This document shows, one piece after another, positions 23,005-36,815 of a stretch of 64,000 bases of DNA. This DNA is from Serendipita indica DSM 11827. Taxonomy: Eukaryota; Basidiomycota; Agaricomycetes; Sebacinales; Serendipitaceae. The notes under the pieces are model-generated. The model was not told the DNA's origin. It did no database searches and saw nothing but the letters and a program-made list of their open reading frames with translations. How positions within the stretch are numbered: position 1 is the first letter of the stretch; each line of letters opens with the position of its first letter. Position numbers and translations under genes: made by a program. The stretch covers positions 1,860,001 to 1,924,000 of the forward strand of contig CAJVGD010000001.1 in the NCBI GenBank assembly GCA_910890315.1, written 5' to 3'.

Positions 23005-26000
23005 TTGCTGCTGCTGTTTCTTCTTGGGAACCTGCTGTGGCTTGACTTTCTTCGTCTGGCGAGCGAGAATGGGGGCATGCTCGACGGGTTCCGAAGTGAC
23101 GATCGGGGGTTGAACTGCCTTTGCATCCTTATTCTTCGAGGTATTCGCTTTGGTAGACGACGTTGATTCGGCGACCTTGCTCTCTTTGGTACTGTGAATT
23201 GGGGTCGCCACCACTGGCGTGATCGGAGTAGACGCAGCAGTCGTCGAAGCATCATTCTGAGCCGCACGCTTACTCTTTGCCTCTGGTTTTGCCACTTGTT
23301 CGACAGCAGACGACTGGCTTGGCTCAGACGGCTTTTTGGTAAGTGTGGTAGTAGTGAGCGGTGGCAGAGCAGCTTTCTTTATCTCACTCTTGGTTGGCTT
23401 AGGTGGGGCAACCTTGCGAGGTGCTGCGGGCGCCGGCGGTGCTTTCACAGGAGCAGGCACCGATACAGGAGGTCGGACGCTGGCCTCTACAGCTGTGGCT
23501 GGCAGAGCCGGAAATTCGTCCTCATTCTCTACTGGCGCTGTCGTGCGCTCTTGGTCAGGAAGAGGATTGTCTTGAACGACAACGGGGCCGGGGCCTATGA
23601 CCGGCGAGGGAGGTTTTGGCACTGGCTCAGAGGGTAGAGCGTGTGAAACTAAGAATCAAACAAGACACAGGGTAAAGTCAGCTATTGATATCACAAAGAA
23701 GTAGAACATTAATATAGGGGAGGGCGATGGAATGCGTCCGTAGAATCGTGGTGAGTCGTGAAGACTTGGTCGGAAGAGATATATTCTCGATTGGAAGGAC
23801 AATTGTCGATCCAAGTTTGGTTGTGCACTACTTGCAGATTGCACTTTCGGTGGCCTCTAATACACCCTCCCCGAGTTGAGAAGACGGCGTAACTCACCAT
23901 TAGGGGAAGTCAACTCCTTCGGGCCACTTCCCGAGGCGCTGGGTTGTTGCGCCTGTGAGATGTGAGAGAGTCCAGGAGGACCAGTCACCTGCTGTGTTTG
24001 ATAGGAGATGAAATTTGTTTGCGGATTCGGAGGCGATTTGGTCATCATGCGTTGAGAGCTAGCAAGATCGTCCCGGCGGACTGTCGACTGCATTTGATAG
24101 GGCAGATTTTGCCCGTGCGTCAACTGAGCGGATAGACCGAGCTCGAGCTGTCTGTTATTTGCACGCTCAATCCCTGGTGTCTCAAACCCTCTGACGAGCT
24201 CGCGCATGTTTTCGGCCATGGGCGCTTGATCAAAAGGTGTCGGAGGCAGTTCGTTGTATACGGGATGTTCTGGTCCAGCAAGAGGCACTTGATACTGGAC
24301 AGGGTATTGTGGATTATAGCGATACTCCATCGACATGCCAGCATTTGGATGATTGACCCAGTTGCCTTGGCGGCCACCTGCCATCGTGTCCGTAGAGTTG
24401 TATAGAGTGTTTCCAGAGGTAGCTTCGGGCCTGAAGGGGGTGCTTCCACGCGAACTCTGTAATAGAGATGACCCTCCCCCTAGGGAGCTTTGTCTCCGAG
24501 CAAAGTCGAAACGGGACCTTCCACCCTCCCCAATGGTGGGAAGATCACTCATTTGAGAATCAAACATAGCTCGTCTTGGATCTCCATTGATCGACCTGAG
24601 AGCTGGTGAGGAGGTCTCCGAGCTCGATGTAAGATCCAACGGAGACGCAAATGGATCGAACGTGGTCTTGCGTATGGACCGAATAGCTGGTAGGCCTGAT
24701 TCGGCTGTATTCAGGGAGAGGCTTGCAAAAGAAAAACTGAAACCGGCAGAATTAACAAGAGTCGAGAGCGTGCGATCAAAATCGGGGAAGATGGGAGGTG
24801 GGGTAGACTTGACGGCCTCGCGGCGAGAGACAACGTCATTTATGAGTGCTTGAGCATTCTTTGAGAGTTGGTAGGGCTTCGAAGGAGTCGGGGATAGGGC
24901 CTCAGAGGGTAGACTGAGTCCAGGTGGGGGTCGGGCGAGACCAGGTGGTTGTAGGAGAGATGCCGGAGGTGCAGGGTTCACAGCTTCTGAGCTTGTTGCT
25001 CCTTGCTTCCATTGTGCACTTAGTCCAGGTGGAGGCACGAGCCCAGGAGGAGCCAATCCAGGAGGAGCCAATCCTGGGGGAGCCAATCCTGGAGGGGCCA
25101 GACCTGGGGGAACAGAAGGCTGACCGTGGACAACAGGTGGTGACATTGCGTGCGATCGGGCTTCAGAATCGGCTACACTTGCAGTAACTTGAGGCGATGA
25201 AGCAGCAGTCGAAGTCTCTGCGGCAGGTTCAGGGGCTGTAGGTGGTTCAACGGCCTGCGTTGTGGTTTGAGATAGCGGTGACGGAAGTATCGAAGGGGCT
25301 GTTGCGGCAGGTTGTAAGCCTGATCCTTTTCTTCTATCCCTTTCGCGTGAACCTTTATCACCAGAGTCATTTCTCGGGGGTTTGGGACCAGAGACGTTCC
25401 TCGATTGTCGGGTTGGTCTCGAGCTTCTGACCCCATGACTCGGGCTGTCTGTTTGTGAAGCTTGTGTCGACGAGCTTGCTTGGGCAGGCCGGGAAGCCCA
25501 GGAAGCCGAACGAGGGAGGGAAGGGGCTGACGGATGTAAGCATTGCCCAAATAAACGAGAATTGACCAACCATCTGGGCCAGCGGATCGCTTTATGGTCA
25601 TGGATGACCGCTTTTCCGTATCTTTGATGGTAAGCTTCCTGGCTTGGGAGTTAGGAGGCTACGAGTAGATGGGACGAGGCTCACAAATGCGTAAGATCTT
25701 CTCGGGTAAAACAGTCATCCGGTTCGCCCCATTCATGTGCATCGAGGCAATTATTGTTGGTACAAGTCGCATTCCGCAGGAAACTGATGCAGTATTTTGC
25801 TGTACCGTAGCTGGCTCGCATCACCTCACCGCCTCCGCCAGGAGATGGGCTGCCATCTATCGATTGGATGGCTCTTTCTGCATCCTCTCGTCTGAGATAA
25901 GTGATGTATACGCCTACAACAGGCGCGTCTGCTCCGGGCGGCGTCCGTTTCTGCAGCTGAATGCGAGAAATCTTTCCATAGCGACCAAAGTAGTCACTCG

Positions 26001-26712
26001 AGCGTAGAACAGATATCGTCTAGTGAATATATATGAGGATGTCAAATTTATAGACAAGGCGAGACGTCCTCTCACCTCCTCTTTTGCAAACCGCGAACCA
26101 AGCCCGACGACATAAGCGACATTCCGTTGGACGATCCTGACGTCTAGATATGATTTACGACCTAGCGTCTCCAACTCCTTTCGCTCTTTCTCCTTTCGTT
26201 TCTTCTGCTGTTGGACACGTTTTGCGCTAAATATTATCGAGGACGATGAGCACAACCATTTAAATAGGATCTTGTAAAGAAACATACTCTTCAGCGGCAA
26301 CGGGCTTCCATACAACGCCTTCCTCAGTGTACTGTCGCCGACAAGCCGGACAAAGCGCGTTCATGTTGTCCCTGATGTGATGCCAACAGAACAGACATAT
26401 CTGAAAACGAACGGGGATGTGAGTGCTGTGCGTGACAGAAGGGAGATCCTTGCGCTACCTGATATCCACAGGGGCATGGCTTAAAGCTCTGTTCCTCGAG
26501 GTCGAGCTCCTTTATGCACAAAGGACATGTCGAGTTTTCCTGTATATGATATATTTCAGCACTTTATTGCTCCCGGCGCTGCTGTGAGAGCCTGGGCGGA
26601 CCTCTTCGTCGTCGCTCCAGTAAGCATCCTGTACGCCGGCGAGGAGTGACGGTTTAGAGAAAGCAGAGGACGATGAAGTGTGTCCTCCGTGAATTTGTTG
26701 TGATTTGGACAT
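22131..26712 (-). CDS. NOT4: CCR4-NOT subunit NOT4, RING/RRM E3 ubiquitin ligase, with polyQ and Pro-rich tail
   Basis: NOT4 is the E3 ligase arm of CCR4-NOT and acts in mRNA decay and translation quality control. The ATG at 26712 starts MSKSQQIHGG. The C4C4-type RING has CPLCIKELD, CPCGYQ, CLFCW and CPACRRQY. A basic linker helix (AKRVQQQKKRKEKERKELE) leads to the RRM (DVRIVQRNVAYVVGLG, then FGRYGKISRIQLQ). A C3H-like finger follows (YCISFLRNATCTNNNCLDAH). The rest is a very long disordered tail: PPGLA tandem repeats near 25.1 kb, a 22-Gln run at 22,951-23,016, an EDEFPALPA motif, and a final coiled coil (VQLEAELANAKKSVSSLTAE). The split into one gene rests on open frames linked by short introns; a second gene in the tail is possible but less likely. 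Confidence 0.85.
22951..23016 (-). repeat. Polyglutamine tract of 22 codons in NOT4
   Basis: An uninterrupted run of CAG and CAA codons, largely alternating as a CAACAG hexamer, encodes 22 glutamines. It is flanked by KKK on the N-terminal side and ATTAREE on the C-terminal side. The mixed codon pattern suggests growth by a six-base unit rather than a pure trinucleotide. Confidence 0.95.
25034..25115 (-). repeat. 15-base tandem repeat coding PPGLA in NOT4
   Basis: About five consecutive copies of a unit like ggagccaatcctggg (plus strand) encode the pentapeptide PPGLA, ending in a PPGLVPPPGL variant. Neighbouring copies differ at one or two third positions. Confidence 0.88.
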
Positions 26713-26781
26713 GCTACCGGTTACTCGAGATGTTGCGGCGGGGTACAAGAATTACAGCGCTGTTTGCCGTATGTTGCCCAA
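26713..26781. promoter_or_regulatory. Compact bidirectional NOT4-NOC3 promoter region
   Basis: Only 69 bases separate the minus-strand NOT4 start codon from the plus-strand NOC3 start codon. Both 5' leaders must be very short or overlap. I see no TATA box. Confidence 0.55.
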
Positions 26782-29482
26782 ATGCCACACTCTGCAAACA
26801 AGAAGCGGGCAGCTCCCGAGGTCTCCTCAAAGGTCTCCAGGTCATCAACATACTTCTACATGCGTATTGACACGCTTTTCTAGTCGCGGAAGAAGCCAAA
26901 GCTTGAGCACGGTCGCATTCAGAAGAAGGAAAAAGCGTATCAAAAAGCGACAATCCCCGTACCAAATATCGATGGAAACTCTGAGATTTCTGATGAAGAT
27001 GTAGAGTTCTTTCACCAGAACGGGTTCTCCGGTCAATTTTTACAAAATCTCGACGAGCAGGCAATCTCGCGGTAAGCCTTAGTTTTGCTACTACCATGAT
27101 ACTAATACTGGAAGCATAGGAGTAAGAAGGAGACGAATCGTCTCTTTGCACTTCAAAAGGTCCCCTACAAACAATCAGCACCCAAGCCTCCACCTTCTGC
27201 CAGCCCTCTCGACGACTCCAGTAGTGACTGGAGTTCCGGTGTAGACGATATCGAACTAGATTCAAATGACAGTGAAGACGACGGGGAAGCATCACAGGAT
27301 GATGAGGATTCGTCTGTCGACAGCTCTGATGAGGAGCAGTCTTACGAGCGACAACCCCGTGGACGTTCCACAGAAAACGAGAAGGAGAAGAGAAAGACAA
27401 TCCCGCGACTTCCCATCAAGCTACCCGGAGGACAGATTCAGCAAACTGGCGTGAGGGAGGGCTCGGTAGTGTCGTCGGGTGAAGAAGAAGAAGAAGAGCC
27501 CCTTCGCCCAATCGAGTCAAGTACGAAGAGGAACTTTACTGGGGCTAGGTTTGGTCGAGCTTCCGTTGCGGACGTCGTGTCTATCCGCTCTGGGCGGGAA
27601 CGCGGGCAAGCGGCTCGAGAGCAGATCGCCGGCATCTGCCAAGATATTCTGAGTGAACCAGAGAACAGTGTGAGTTTCGCTACCATCTCCCTTTCGAGCG
27701 CTTACTCTTCATCAAGCTTGGTTTACTCCGCAGGCTTTTAGCGTTTGCAAGTCCGACTGTCGAAGCTACAACAGAGGCCGGCATCGTGAAGGTTGAGAAT
27801 GACGAGTCTATTCGCAAACTGGCCATTATATCCTTGATGGCTGTCTTCAAAGACATTGCTCCCGGCTACCGAATACGAAAGCTCACTGACAAAGAGCGCG
27901 GGGAAAAAGTTAGCCAAATGGTTGGCCAGACTCGAGATTGGGAGCAAGGACTTGTTTCTTGCTATCAGTCATACTTGCAATTGGCGGATAAGGAAGTCAG
28001 AGGTACTGCGCATTACAAGGCTGGTGCAACTCACTCATCAATCCTGTTACAGCAAAATCCGGACTGAAGGATATTTGCTTGCGCTGCATGTGCTCCCTAC
28101 TCCAGCACTTAACACACTTCAACTTCCGAACGAACATTATGAGCACTTTGATTGCACAACTAAGCCGCAAGTCTTGGGATGTGGTAAATCAGGTTTTAGG
28201 GCAGATTTCTGAGCTAATGACCATCAGACAAGTGATCTATGCATGGAAACGCTTATATCAGTCTTCAAGAGCGATCTCACTGGGGCCCCTTCACTTGAGG
28301 TTGTTCGTTTGCTCAACCGTATGATCAAAGAACGCCACTTCAACGTCAATCCCCGGTGCCTGAACTGCTTACTACACCTCAGGCTAAAAGACGAACTCAA
28401 GAATGTCAGGGCATCAAAGGAGCACGTCGACAAGAAGCAGTCTGAGAGCAAGGCAAAGCTCAAGCGCTCGAAAGGAAAGAAGGTTGACACACCCCATCTC
28501 AGCAAGAAAGCGAAGAAAGCCCTCAAAGAGAATAAGGAAATAAGAGCTGAAATGGAAGAGGCAGAGGCCGAAATCGATCGAGAGGAGCGAGCAACCCAGG
28601 TGCGCATAACCTTGTTCGGTTAGCGCATCCACTCATCCGCGGGAATTTTAGCAAACGGAGACACTCAAGCTTTTGTTTGTTCTCTACTTTAGTATCCTCA
28701 AGGGATCCAAGACAACACCCTTGCTTTCTGCAGCTCTCCAAGGCATCGCACGATTTGCACACATGATCAACGTCGACTTCTTCCGAGACCTCCTCCAGGT
28801 TATTCGCGACATCATGAGTCGCCTTGATGACACTCAAGAAACGAGAGAGGACGGAGAGACGGCCCTCGATACATGCAACGACCTTAAACTTCAACTGCTT
28901 TGCGTTCTCACTGCATATGATCTACTCACAGGCCAAGGTATCTCTTAATCTCGCCATGCCCCATCCGCTCACCCGCATTCAGGGGAGGCCTTGAATCTCG
29001 ACCTGAGCCAGTTCACGACTCACCTTTATCGATTAATCCCTCGACTCGCTTTCCCTCTCTCCCAAGAGGAGTCACAGATGTTCGAAAAGGGGTCAAAAAT
29101 GGATCCTTCCAGCTCCATAGCCGACCTTCTCTTCCGCGTCCTGGGAATCATCCTCACACCCAGATATGGGAAAGCGCCGTCCTATCTACTCGCCGCCTTC
29201 TCCAAACGTCTTCTCACCCTTGCTACTCAAACAGGACCAGCTATGACAATTCGGCTCTTGAATTTCGTCAAGAGCCTCCTTGGAGCAGATAGCAAGCTGG
29301 ACGCGCTATTGAGTACAGAAGAGAGGGTCTCAGATGGTGTCTATAGAGACACGGTTGATGACCCGCAGCTTTGCAATCCGTTTGCGGCAGTCTGGTGGGA
29401 GATCCTTATTCTGGAGGAGAAGCACTATGACGAGCAGGTCAGGAAGGCTGCATACCAGCTACGGACATGGAGGCCCACGTAG
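26782..29482 (+). CDS. NOC3: Nucleolar complex protein 3 (NOC3)
   Basis: Noc3 pairs with Noc2 to move pre-60S particles from nucleolus to nucleoplasm. The start MPHSANKKRAAPEVSSK is followed, after a short intron, by SRKKPKLEHGRIQKKEKAYQ, a basic nucleolar-type leader. The region ISDEDVEFFHQNGFSGQFLQ is typical of Noc3. A long Asp/Glu/Ser acidic stretch (about 27.25-27.35 kb) precedes the NOC3p domain (AREQIAGICQDILSEPE, LAIISLMAVFKDIAPGYRIR). The CBF/Mak21-type helical repeat domain follows (FNVNPRCLNCLLHLRLKDEL, a Lys-rich insert, then GSKTTPLLSAALQGIARFAH). The C-terminus FAAVWWEILILEEKHYDEQV is conserved in the family. The stop at 29482 lies 64 bases before SRP54. Confidence 0.92.
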
Positions 29483-29546
29483 ATTATTGCTTCTGTCTGT
29501 TTCTTGTGTCGAAAGTTGATAGTGGCACTTGGACCTCCTCCCTACC

Positions 29547-31679
<2,133 letters not shown>

Positions 31680-31907
31680 GACTAATGTGCTGAATACCTA
31701 ACGCACGACGAGGAGTGTATATGATGTGATAATAAGGTCGCTGCTACAACTATTGATACACATTGTGACGATGTAAGGTATGAATTTCGTAACCGAAGTC
31801 GAGCACGAGCTGTAAATGCAAAGTGATGGAAAAACGACGAAACCATGCGAGCTACGTCGGATGAGACGGCATAGGAAGAAAATAGAGAAAAGGCGGAAAT
31901 TTCAAAA

Positions 31908-34900
31908 TCAATCAGAGTCTTTATATCCCACGACTCCACCATTCTGGCGCCTGCTGCCAGGAATGGGAGACGGTGGTGTGCGAAATTTGGAAAGAGAAGG
32001 GTGAGCCGGTCCACTCCACTGGGGAGACTCTCTGACGACAGACTCGATCGAATGCTGATAAACACCATTCCCTCCGACAGTCCCAGCACCACGACTGAGC
32101 GTCGGTCCGCTAAAACTAGGCGGTGGAGACCCAATGACATTGGCGCTCCTGCTCCTCCATAGTGGATTTGAAGACGTAGGCGTCGTCTCGAGCGACGTGC
32201 CGTGGCCACCGGCACTGTATGGCGTGGGGGAGCGGTCATCGTAGGGCGTTGGGCTCATGAGCGCACTCGGCGCGGGAGACGCTGGCGGTTTCCCAGTTGC
32301 GAAGGAAGAAACTTTGAGGAATGACATAAACTCTTGTGTGGTGTGCGAGAGCTTTTGGATGTCCTCTCGAAGAGATGGGTCCAGAGGTATGCGACGCTCC
32401 AAACGAACTTCTTTGACGTATTTCAAGATGTTCGCCACGTCCTGTAGGTTCTGTTTAGTTCTAATGAAACCAACCAAACTTGGGCACACACCAAACTGAA
32501 TGCCATAGCTTTCTTCAGCAACGAAGCGCCGTACATTTCTCCATCCCCACCATCAAGCAGAGCCCGTATATTGGATCGCAACGACATGGTGAGCTCCCTC
32601 GTCCGCATGAGATAATCCCTGTTGACAGGGTTCCCCTCATCGGCAACTTCGAACAGATCCTCAATCTGCTTCCACACGCGAAGGGCCAAGTCGGTCGATT
32701 CCTCCATGGAACTCAACATTGATGCGTCAACGAGCGTATCTTTATCGGACGACAACATGCCATTGACTGGCGAGTCGCCATGTCCATTTGAATACGCATG
32801 GTTGCTCCCGTGTCCATGGGACGACGCTGACGGAGAAGGTGAGTGCATCGAATAACCATGGCCTTGATTCGACCTCGGAGAGGATGCACTCGGAGGCTGT
32901 CGGAGATGACTACGAAGATTCTTGCTAGCAGCACTCTGGGGCTTGATATTCAGTGGTTGGACGGAATTGGGTTGGAAAATAGGCAACTCCTTTCCAATCT
33001 TGACATCGTTGATGCTGAAGGATCCACCTTCACGCCGGCGTTGCTCTGACAAGGGTGGCCTGCGAGGCCGTCCGAGCGCAAGATTGGAGCGCATCTCAGA
33101 GGAAGAGCTGTCAATGTATTCCGGAATTACTTGGGCGGCACGTTGAGCATTTGCAAAGGTCGATATGGTCGTCGATTCTGGAGTGTCACGAACCAAGTTT
33201 TGAACCTCTTCGATATGCGGGACTATCGCGTTCCACGAATTGGAAAGCTCGCCCATGGAGCCATAAAGCATCATGATCAATGTCCTCGTATACCGAAGGT
33301 CATCCGATCCTGCAAACACCTTGAGCTGGATCTGGAGGACTCCGACAACTTTGGAAAAGACAGTAATGTTATCACGACAGCTTTCGAGTACGCCACGACA
33401 GGCAGCAGGACGAGGCGTCCCCACTCGACAGAGCGCATCGAATCGATCAAGCGCGGTGATGAGTCGAGAGAGGTATTGGCTTGCTGGGTCGAGGACCTTG
33501 TTGAGCACACCAGCAAGGCGATCATTAATGGCGAATACGGTATAATGTCTCAATGCAGAATAGATTTGTGAGAGTGCAAAGAGAATCCCTCGAGCGGCGT
33601 CCACGGTGACCAGCAAGCATTTTGGCACAGCCTTTGATATCGTCGAAGCCGGAAGCGTGGACATGCGTCGGAAGTAGGAACTACTCTCGCCATCCATCGG
33701 TGGAAGTTGCTTGTTCTCCGTCTCCTCTTCGTCCCGAAGGTTATTCCGCGGACTGGGCCGGACGGTGTGGCCTGTATCACTCGCAGAGCCCTTGGAGTAG
33801 GATGATTGATGATGTTGGATCGGAAAGGTTTCCGGGAGAGGGGGTCGACCTTTGGGCTTGCGATCTGCTCCGCGTAGATGGATGCTTCGGAGCTCGGGCA
33901 GGCTCTTTTTGGGGTTGAGGGGAAGACCGTTGGGAAACTGTTTGCGACCGAGCGTCAAAGATGCGTTTTTAGAGTGCGGCGTCAGAATGCCATGGTGACC
34001 ATCGACGGAGGACGACGAGTAGCCATCTGCGGTTTCTGCCTGAAGCAGTCTGTTGATCGCACGAAACTCGCGAGGAGAATCTGGGGCGCTGGACTGCGAG
34101 AAACTGGAGACGTGGGACCCATTGGATTCATTGGACGGGGTCCTGTCATGCGCGGGTGAACGGGTCGGTTCTGCGTCATTACGGGGATACTCCCAGCGTG
34201 CACTATCCGTGGTTGGACCATATCTTGCGAGGTCATCCCTAATCCAGGACTGGATGGCGAGGACCCATTTACTGGCGACTTGGAGGTCCGAGCCGTTTGC
34301 GGTAGCATTGAGAACGTGTGGAGGTGGCCAAGTGATTGGGTTGTGTTCTATCTTGAGAAGACTGAGTTCACGCAGGTTTGGGAAATAGGTCGGAAGCATG
34401 TCGAGGCAGTTTCTCCCTAGATGGAGCACGCGAATGTTGATAAGCGTTCCCGGGGAAACTGGAAACGACTTGATTTTGTTTCTACTGAGGTCGAGAATCT
34501 CAAGTGAGGGCATGTCTGAAAGCTAGAGGGGTCTGTCAGCAAAAAGGGAAAGGGGCAACTGGGGACAAAACAGATGAACAAAGAGGGTAAAAGAGGCTAC
34601 GTACGACGTCTGGAAAGTGGGTTAGAGCATTAGAGCGAAGGTTCAAATATCGTAAGCGGCGTAGAAGATGAAAAGATCGGGGGAGTGTCCTGAGATGGTT
34701 ATTACTCAGAGCGATTCTAGCACATCTATCAGCCAACGATGCGAGCGGAGGGCATCTGCAAGCTCACCGGTGGATGCTGCCGTCGCTCTGGCCGTCGTCC
34801 GAGGCTCTACGCTGCACAAGCTGGTCGACAGCGTCGTCTGGGATTTCTGACAAATTCAAGTGGGAGAAATCGAGCGACGAAGGCGCCTCTGGGCCGAGAA

Positions 34901-34976
34901 AGGCATTGGCAACGTGATTGCTGGACAGGGGAATTCCGCTTGACGGCGACGCTGGCAATGAATCGTTGTGGTGCAT
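31908..34976 (-). CDS. SOG2: SOG2-like leucine-rich-repeat protein of the RAM polarity pathway
   Basis: Sog2 is a scaffold of the RAM (Cbk1/NDR kinase) network for polarity and septation. The ATG at 34976 starts MHHNDSLPASPSSG. LRR units are LDFSHLNLSEIPDDAV, IALSNNHLRTLPRSF, LRYLNLRSNALTHFP, LEILDLSRNKIKSFP and LRELSLLKIEHNPITWPP. They end in the family's SKWVLAIQSWI. A long disordered Ser/Pro region follows. Then comes the helical Sog2 domain (CLLVTVDAARGILFALSQIY, TRTLIMMLYGSMGELSNSWN, VWKQIEDLFEVADEGNP). The C-terminus, after an intron, is Ser/Pro-rich and ends VVGYKDSD. The upstream frame is open for some codons before the ATG, so an earlier start exon is possible. Confidence 0.82.
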
Positions 34977-36470
34977 GGATTCCAGCAAGTTTCTGGGCCA
35001 GCTGGCTCCAAACCCCCGTCGGCGACAGAGTCCAAACGAGGTTTCAAGCTTGGCCCCGACGTCCTCTTGCCCATTCCCCGCGGATCAGCTCCTTTGCGTC
35101 TCTGAAGACTCGTAAAGCACAGTGCTCATGGCTGGTGTGTTTATCTTGTCCTGTTGGCCAACAGCAGCCAGCTTACCGCGAGCTCTCCAGCAATCTACAC
35201 AGTCTTTACGAGCCCAACGCATGCTCCTATCCCAAATCATCTTCCTACTTTGATTGTAACACCACACGGTAAGCAATCCCCTCTCCCGAACGCGCCGTAT
35301 CGCGCCCGCGCTCACACAGACGCCCCGTAGGCCAGCCTTCCAACATTCTCTATTCTTATCTCCACACAAACTTTGTAAGGAAACCTTCTTAGATTATCCC
35401 ATGCATCCTCACTCCCCGCCTAGAACACAGAAAACTACCTGCTTACCCCGTCACCACAAGGAGATCTCTGTGTGGCCAAGCTATTCCCACCCAGACCGCC
35501 AGCTTCCGGAAAACCAAACGCATCAGATCCCGGTCATGGTTCTGCGTCGTCGCGCGTCGTGCGCTGTGAAGCGTCCCGAAATCTAAAATGGTCCATTGCC
35601 AACACGGGCGTCATGTCTCCCATTTATAAATTGTCCCTCCCATCCCCAGACTCTGCCGACCTCCCCCTTTTCCAAATCTCCAAGCCCAACCCAAATGCCA
35701 CCCACTGGAGCATGTTCTATTTCGCCTATGCTGGCCACCTCATCCCTCCGAAGCGCATCGAATTTGGCAAGATTCAAAAGAATCCCGCCACCTCGGGCGG
35801 CGGCACCAGAATCTCCATCACCGGAAAGACGGCAGAGGAAAAGGCCGTTTGGCAGACGCTCGGCGAAGGAAACGAAGATTGCGTGGAATGGGTTGTATTG
35901 TGTGCGGCGCTAAACCTCCTCGAGTGAGCCGGTGTTTCCTTTCTTTATATGCGGCCGGCTCCGATTCTAACCCGATTTCAAAGTGACGAAATTCTCAAAG
36001 CAGCAGAGAAGAATGGGACTCCGATGAGTGGTCCACCTCCAGGCGGCGCGGTACCTCCCCCGGCAGGTCGAGGAATGCCTCCTCCAATGCCCTCGGGTCC
36101 CGGAGGTGGTCCTGGGCCTGTTCCTCCAAGTCTACGACCTGGTGGTGGACCAGGTGGACCGCCCGCATCTGCACAACGTATGCAACGACCGCCTCCAAAC
36201 CAAATGCAGTCCTTCCCTCCACCAGCCGGACGCGGTTTCCCTCCCAATGGCATGAATGGACCGCCACCTCCAGGGATGAACGGTCCACCACCTCCAGGTA
36301 TGATGGGCGGTCCGCCTCCGAATGGCATGCCGATGGGTAGGCCTGGTATGCCAGGTGGTCCACCCATGGATCCTCGCTTTGGGGGAGGGCACATGCCGCA
36401 GCCAAACCCCTTGTTCCAACACGGGGGCATGTCTGGCGGACAGCAACCGCCACCGTCTCGTCGTTTCTAA
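34975..36470 (+). CDS. Conserved fungal hypothetical protein with Pro/Gly/Met-rich tail
   Basis: I do not recognise a named family. The solid part begins at about 35,165 and reads LTASSPAIYTVFTSP, IVTPHGQPSNILYSYLHTNF, NYLLTPSPQGDLCVAKLFP and LKWSIANTGVMSPIYKLSLP. It continues FQISKPNP, WSMFYFAYAGHLIPPKRIEF and CVEWVVLCAALNLLDDEILK. Introns at about 35.27-35.33, 35.37-35.42 and 35.92-35.98 kb join these in frame. The compact globular domain has about 200 residues. The last exon is a repetitive tail (PPPGMNGPPPPGMMGGPPP) like those of RNA-binding or actin-linked proteins. The 5' end is uncertain: an exon from an ATG at 34975 splices in frame, but that ATG overlaps the SOG2 start on the other strand. 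Confidence 0.62.
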
Positions 36471-36815
36471 GCTTTTGGATGATACCCTTCTGGGTTGTGG
36501 AGTCTAGCTCGAGGACTATCGAACGTTCATATTCCTCCTGGTTGGACTAGGACTCTCGGAATGTCAACAACGAAATATCTTGGTACGATTTGCTCGGTTC
36601 GTCTTTCTTCTTGGATTCCTCTCCGTTTCCCCCCCTTTTCGCCCTTGACGATGCTCACGAGACTGCAACGTACATTGTCATACTTCCTTCCTTAGTATGT
36701 TATTTGGCCATGTTGCTACGAGAACTCAATGATTTATCCCTTTATGAACGGTGATTGCAATTAAAGTTCTAAGATACTCTTGACTGGTCCCATGACGAGT
36801 CTTTTAGCATTAGGA
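36471..36815. other. Convergent 3' flanks of the Pro-rich gene and citrate synthase
   Basis: This 345-base stretch is rich in C and T around 36.60-36.64 kb. It contains no open gene. It most likely holds two facing 3' untranslated regions. Confidence 0.5.

Noticed and set aside
22795-23166. Plus-strand open frames with poly-Leu and poly-Cys runs
   Set aside because: These are reverse-strand readings of the CAA/CAG run in NOT4 and have no other support.
33622-34388. Plus-strand open frames of about 100 codons opposite SOG2
   Set aside because: They are antisense shadows of the low-complexity SOG2 region, without motifs or splice-supported extension.
35128-35164. ATG at 35,128 as the start of the Pro-rich gene
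   Set aside because: It would need an intron of about 28 bases, well below the 42-65 bases seen throughout the window.
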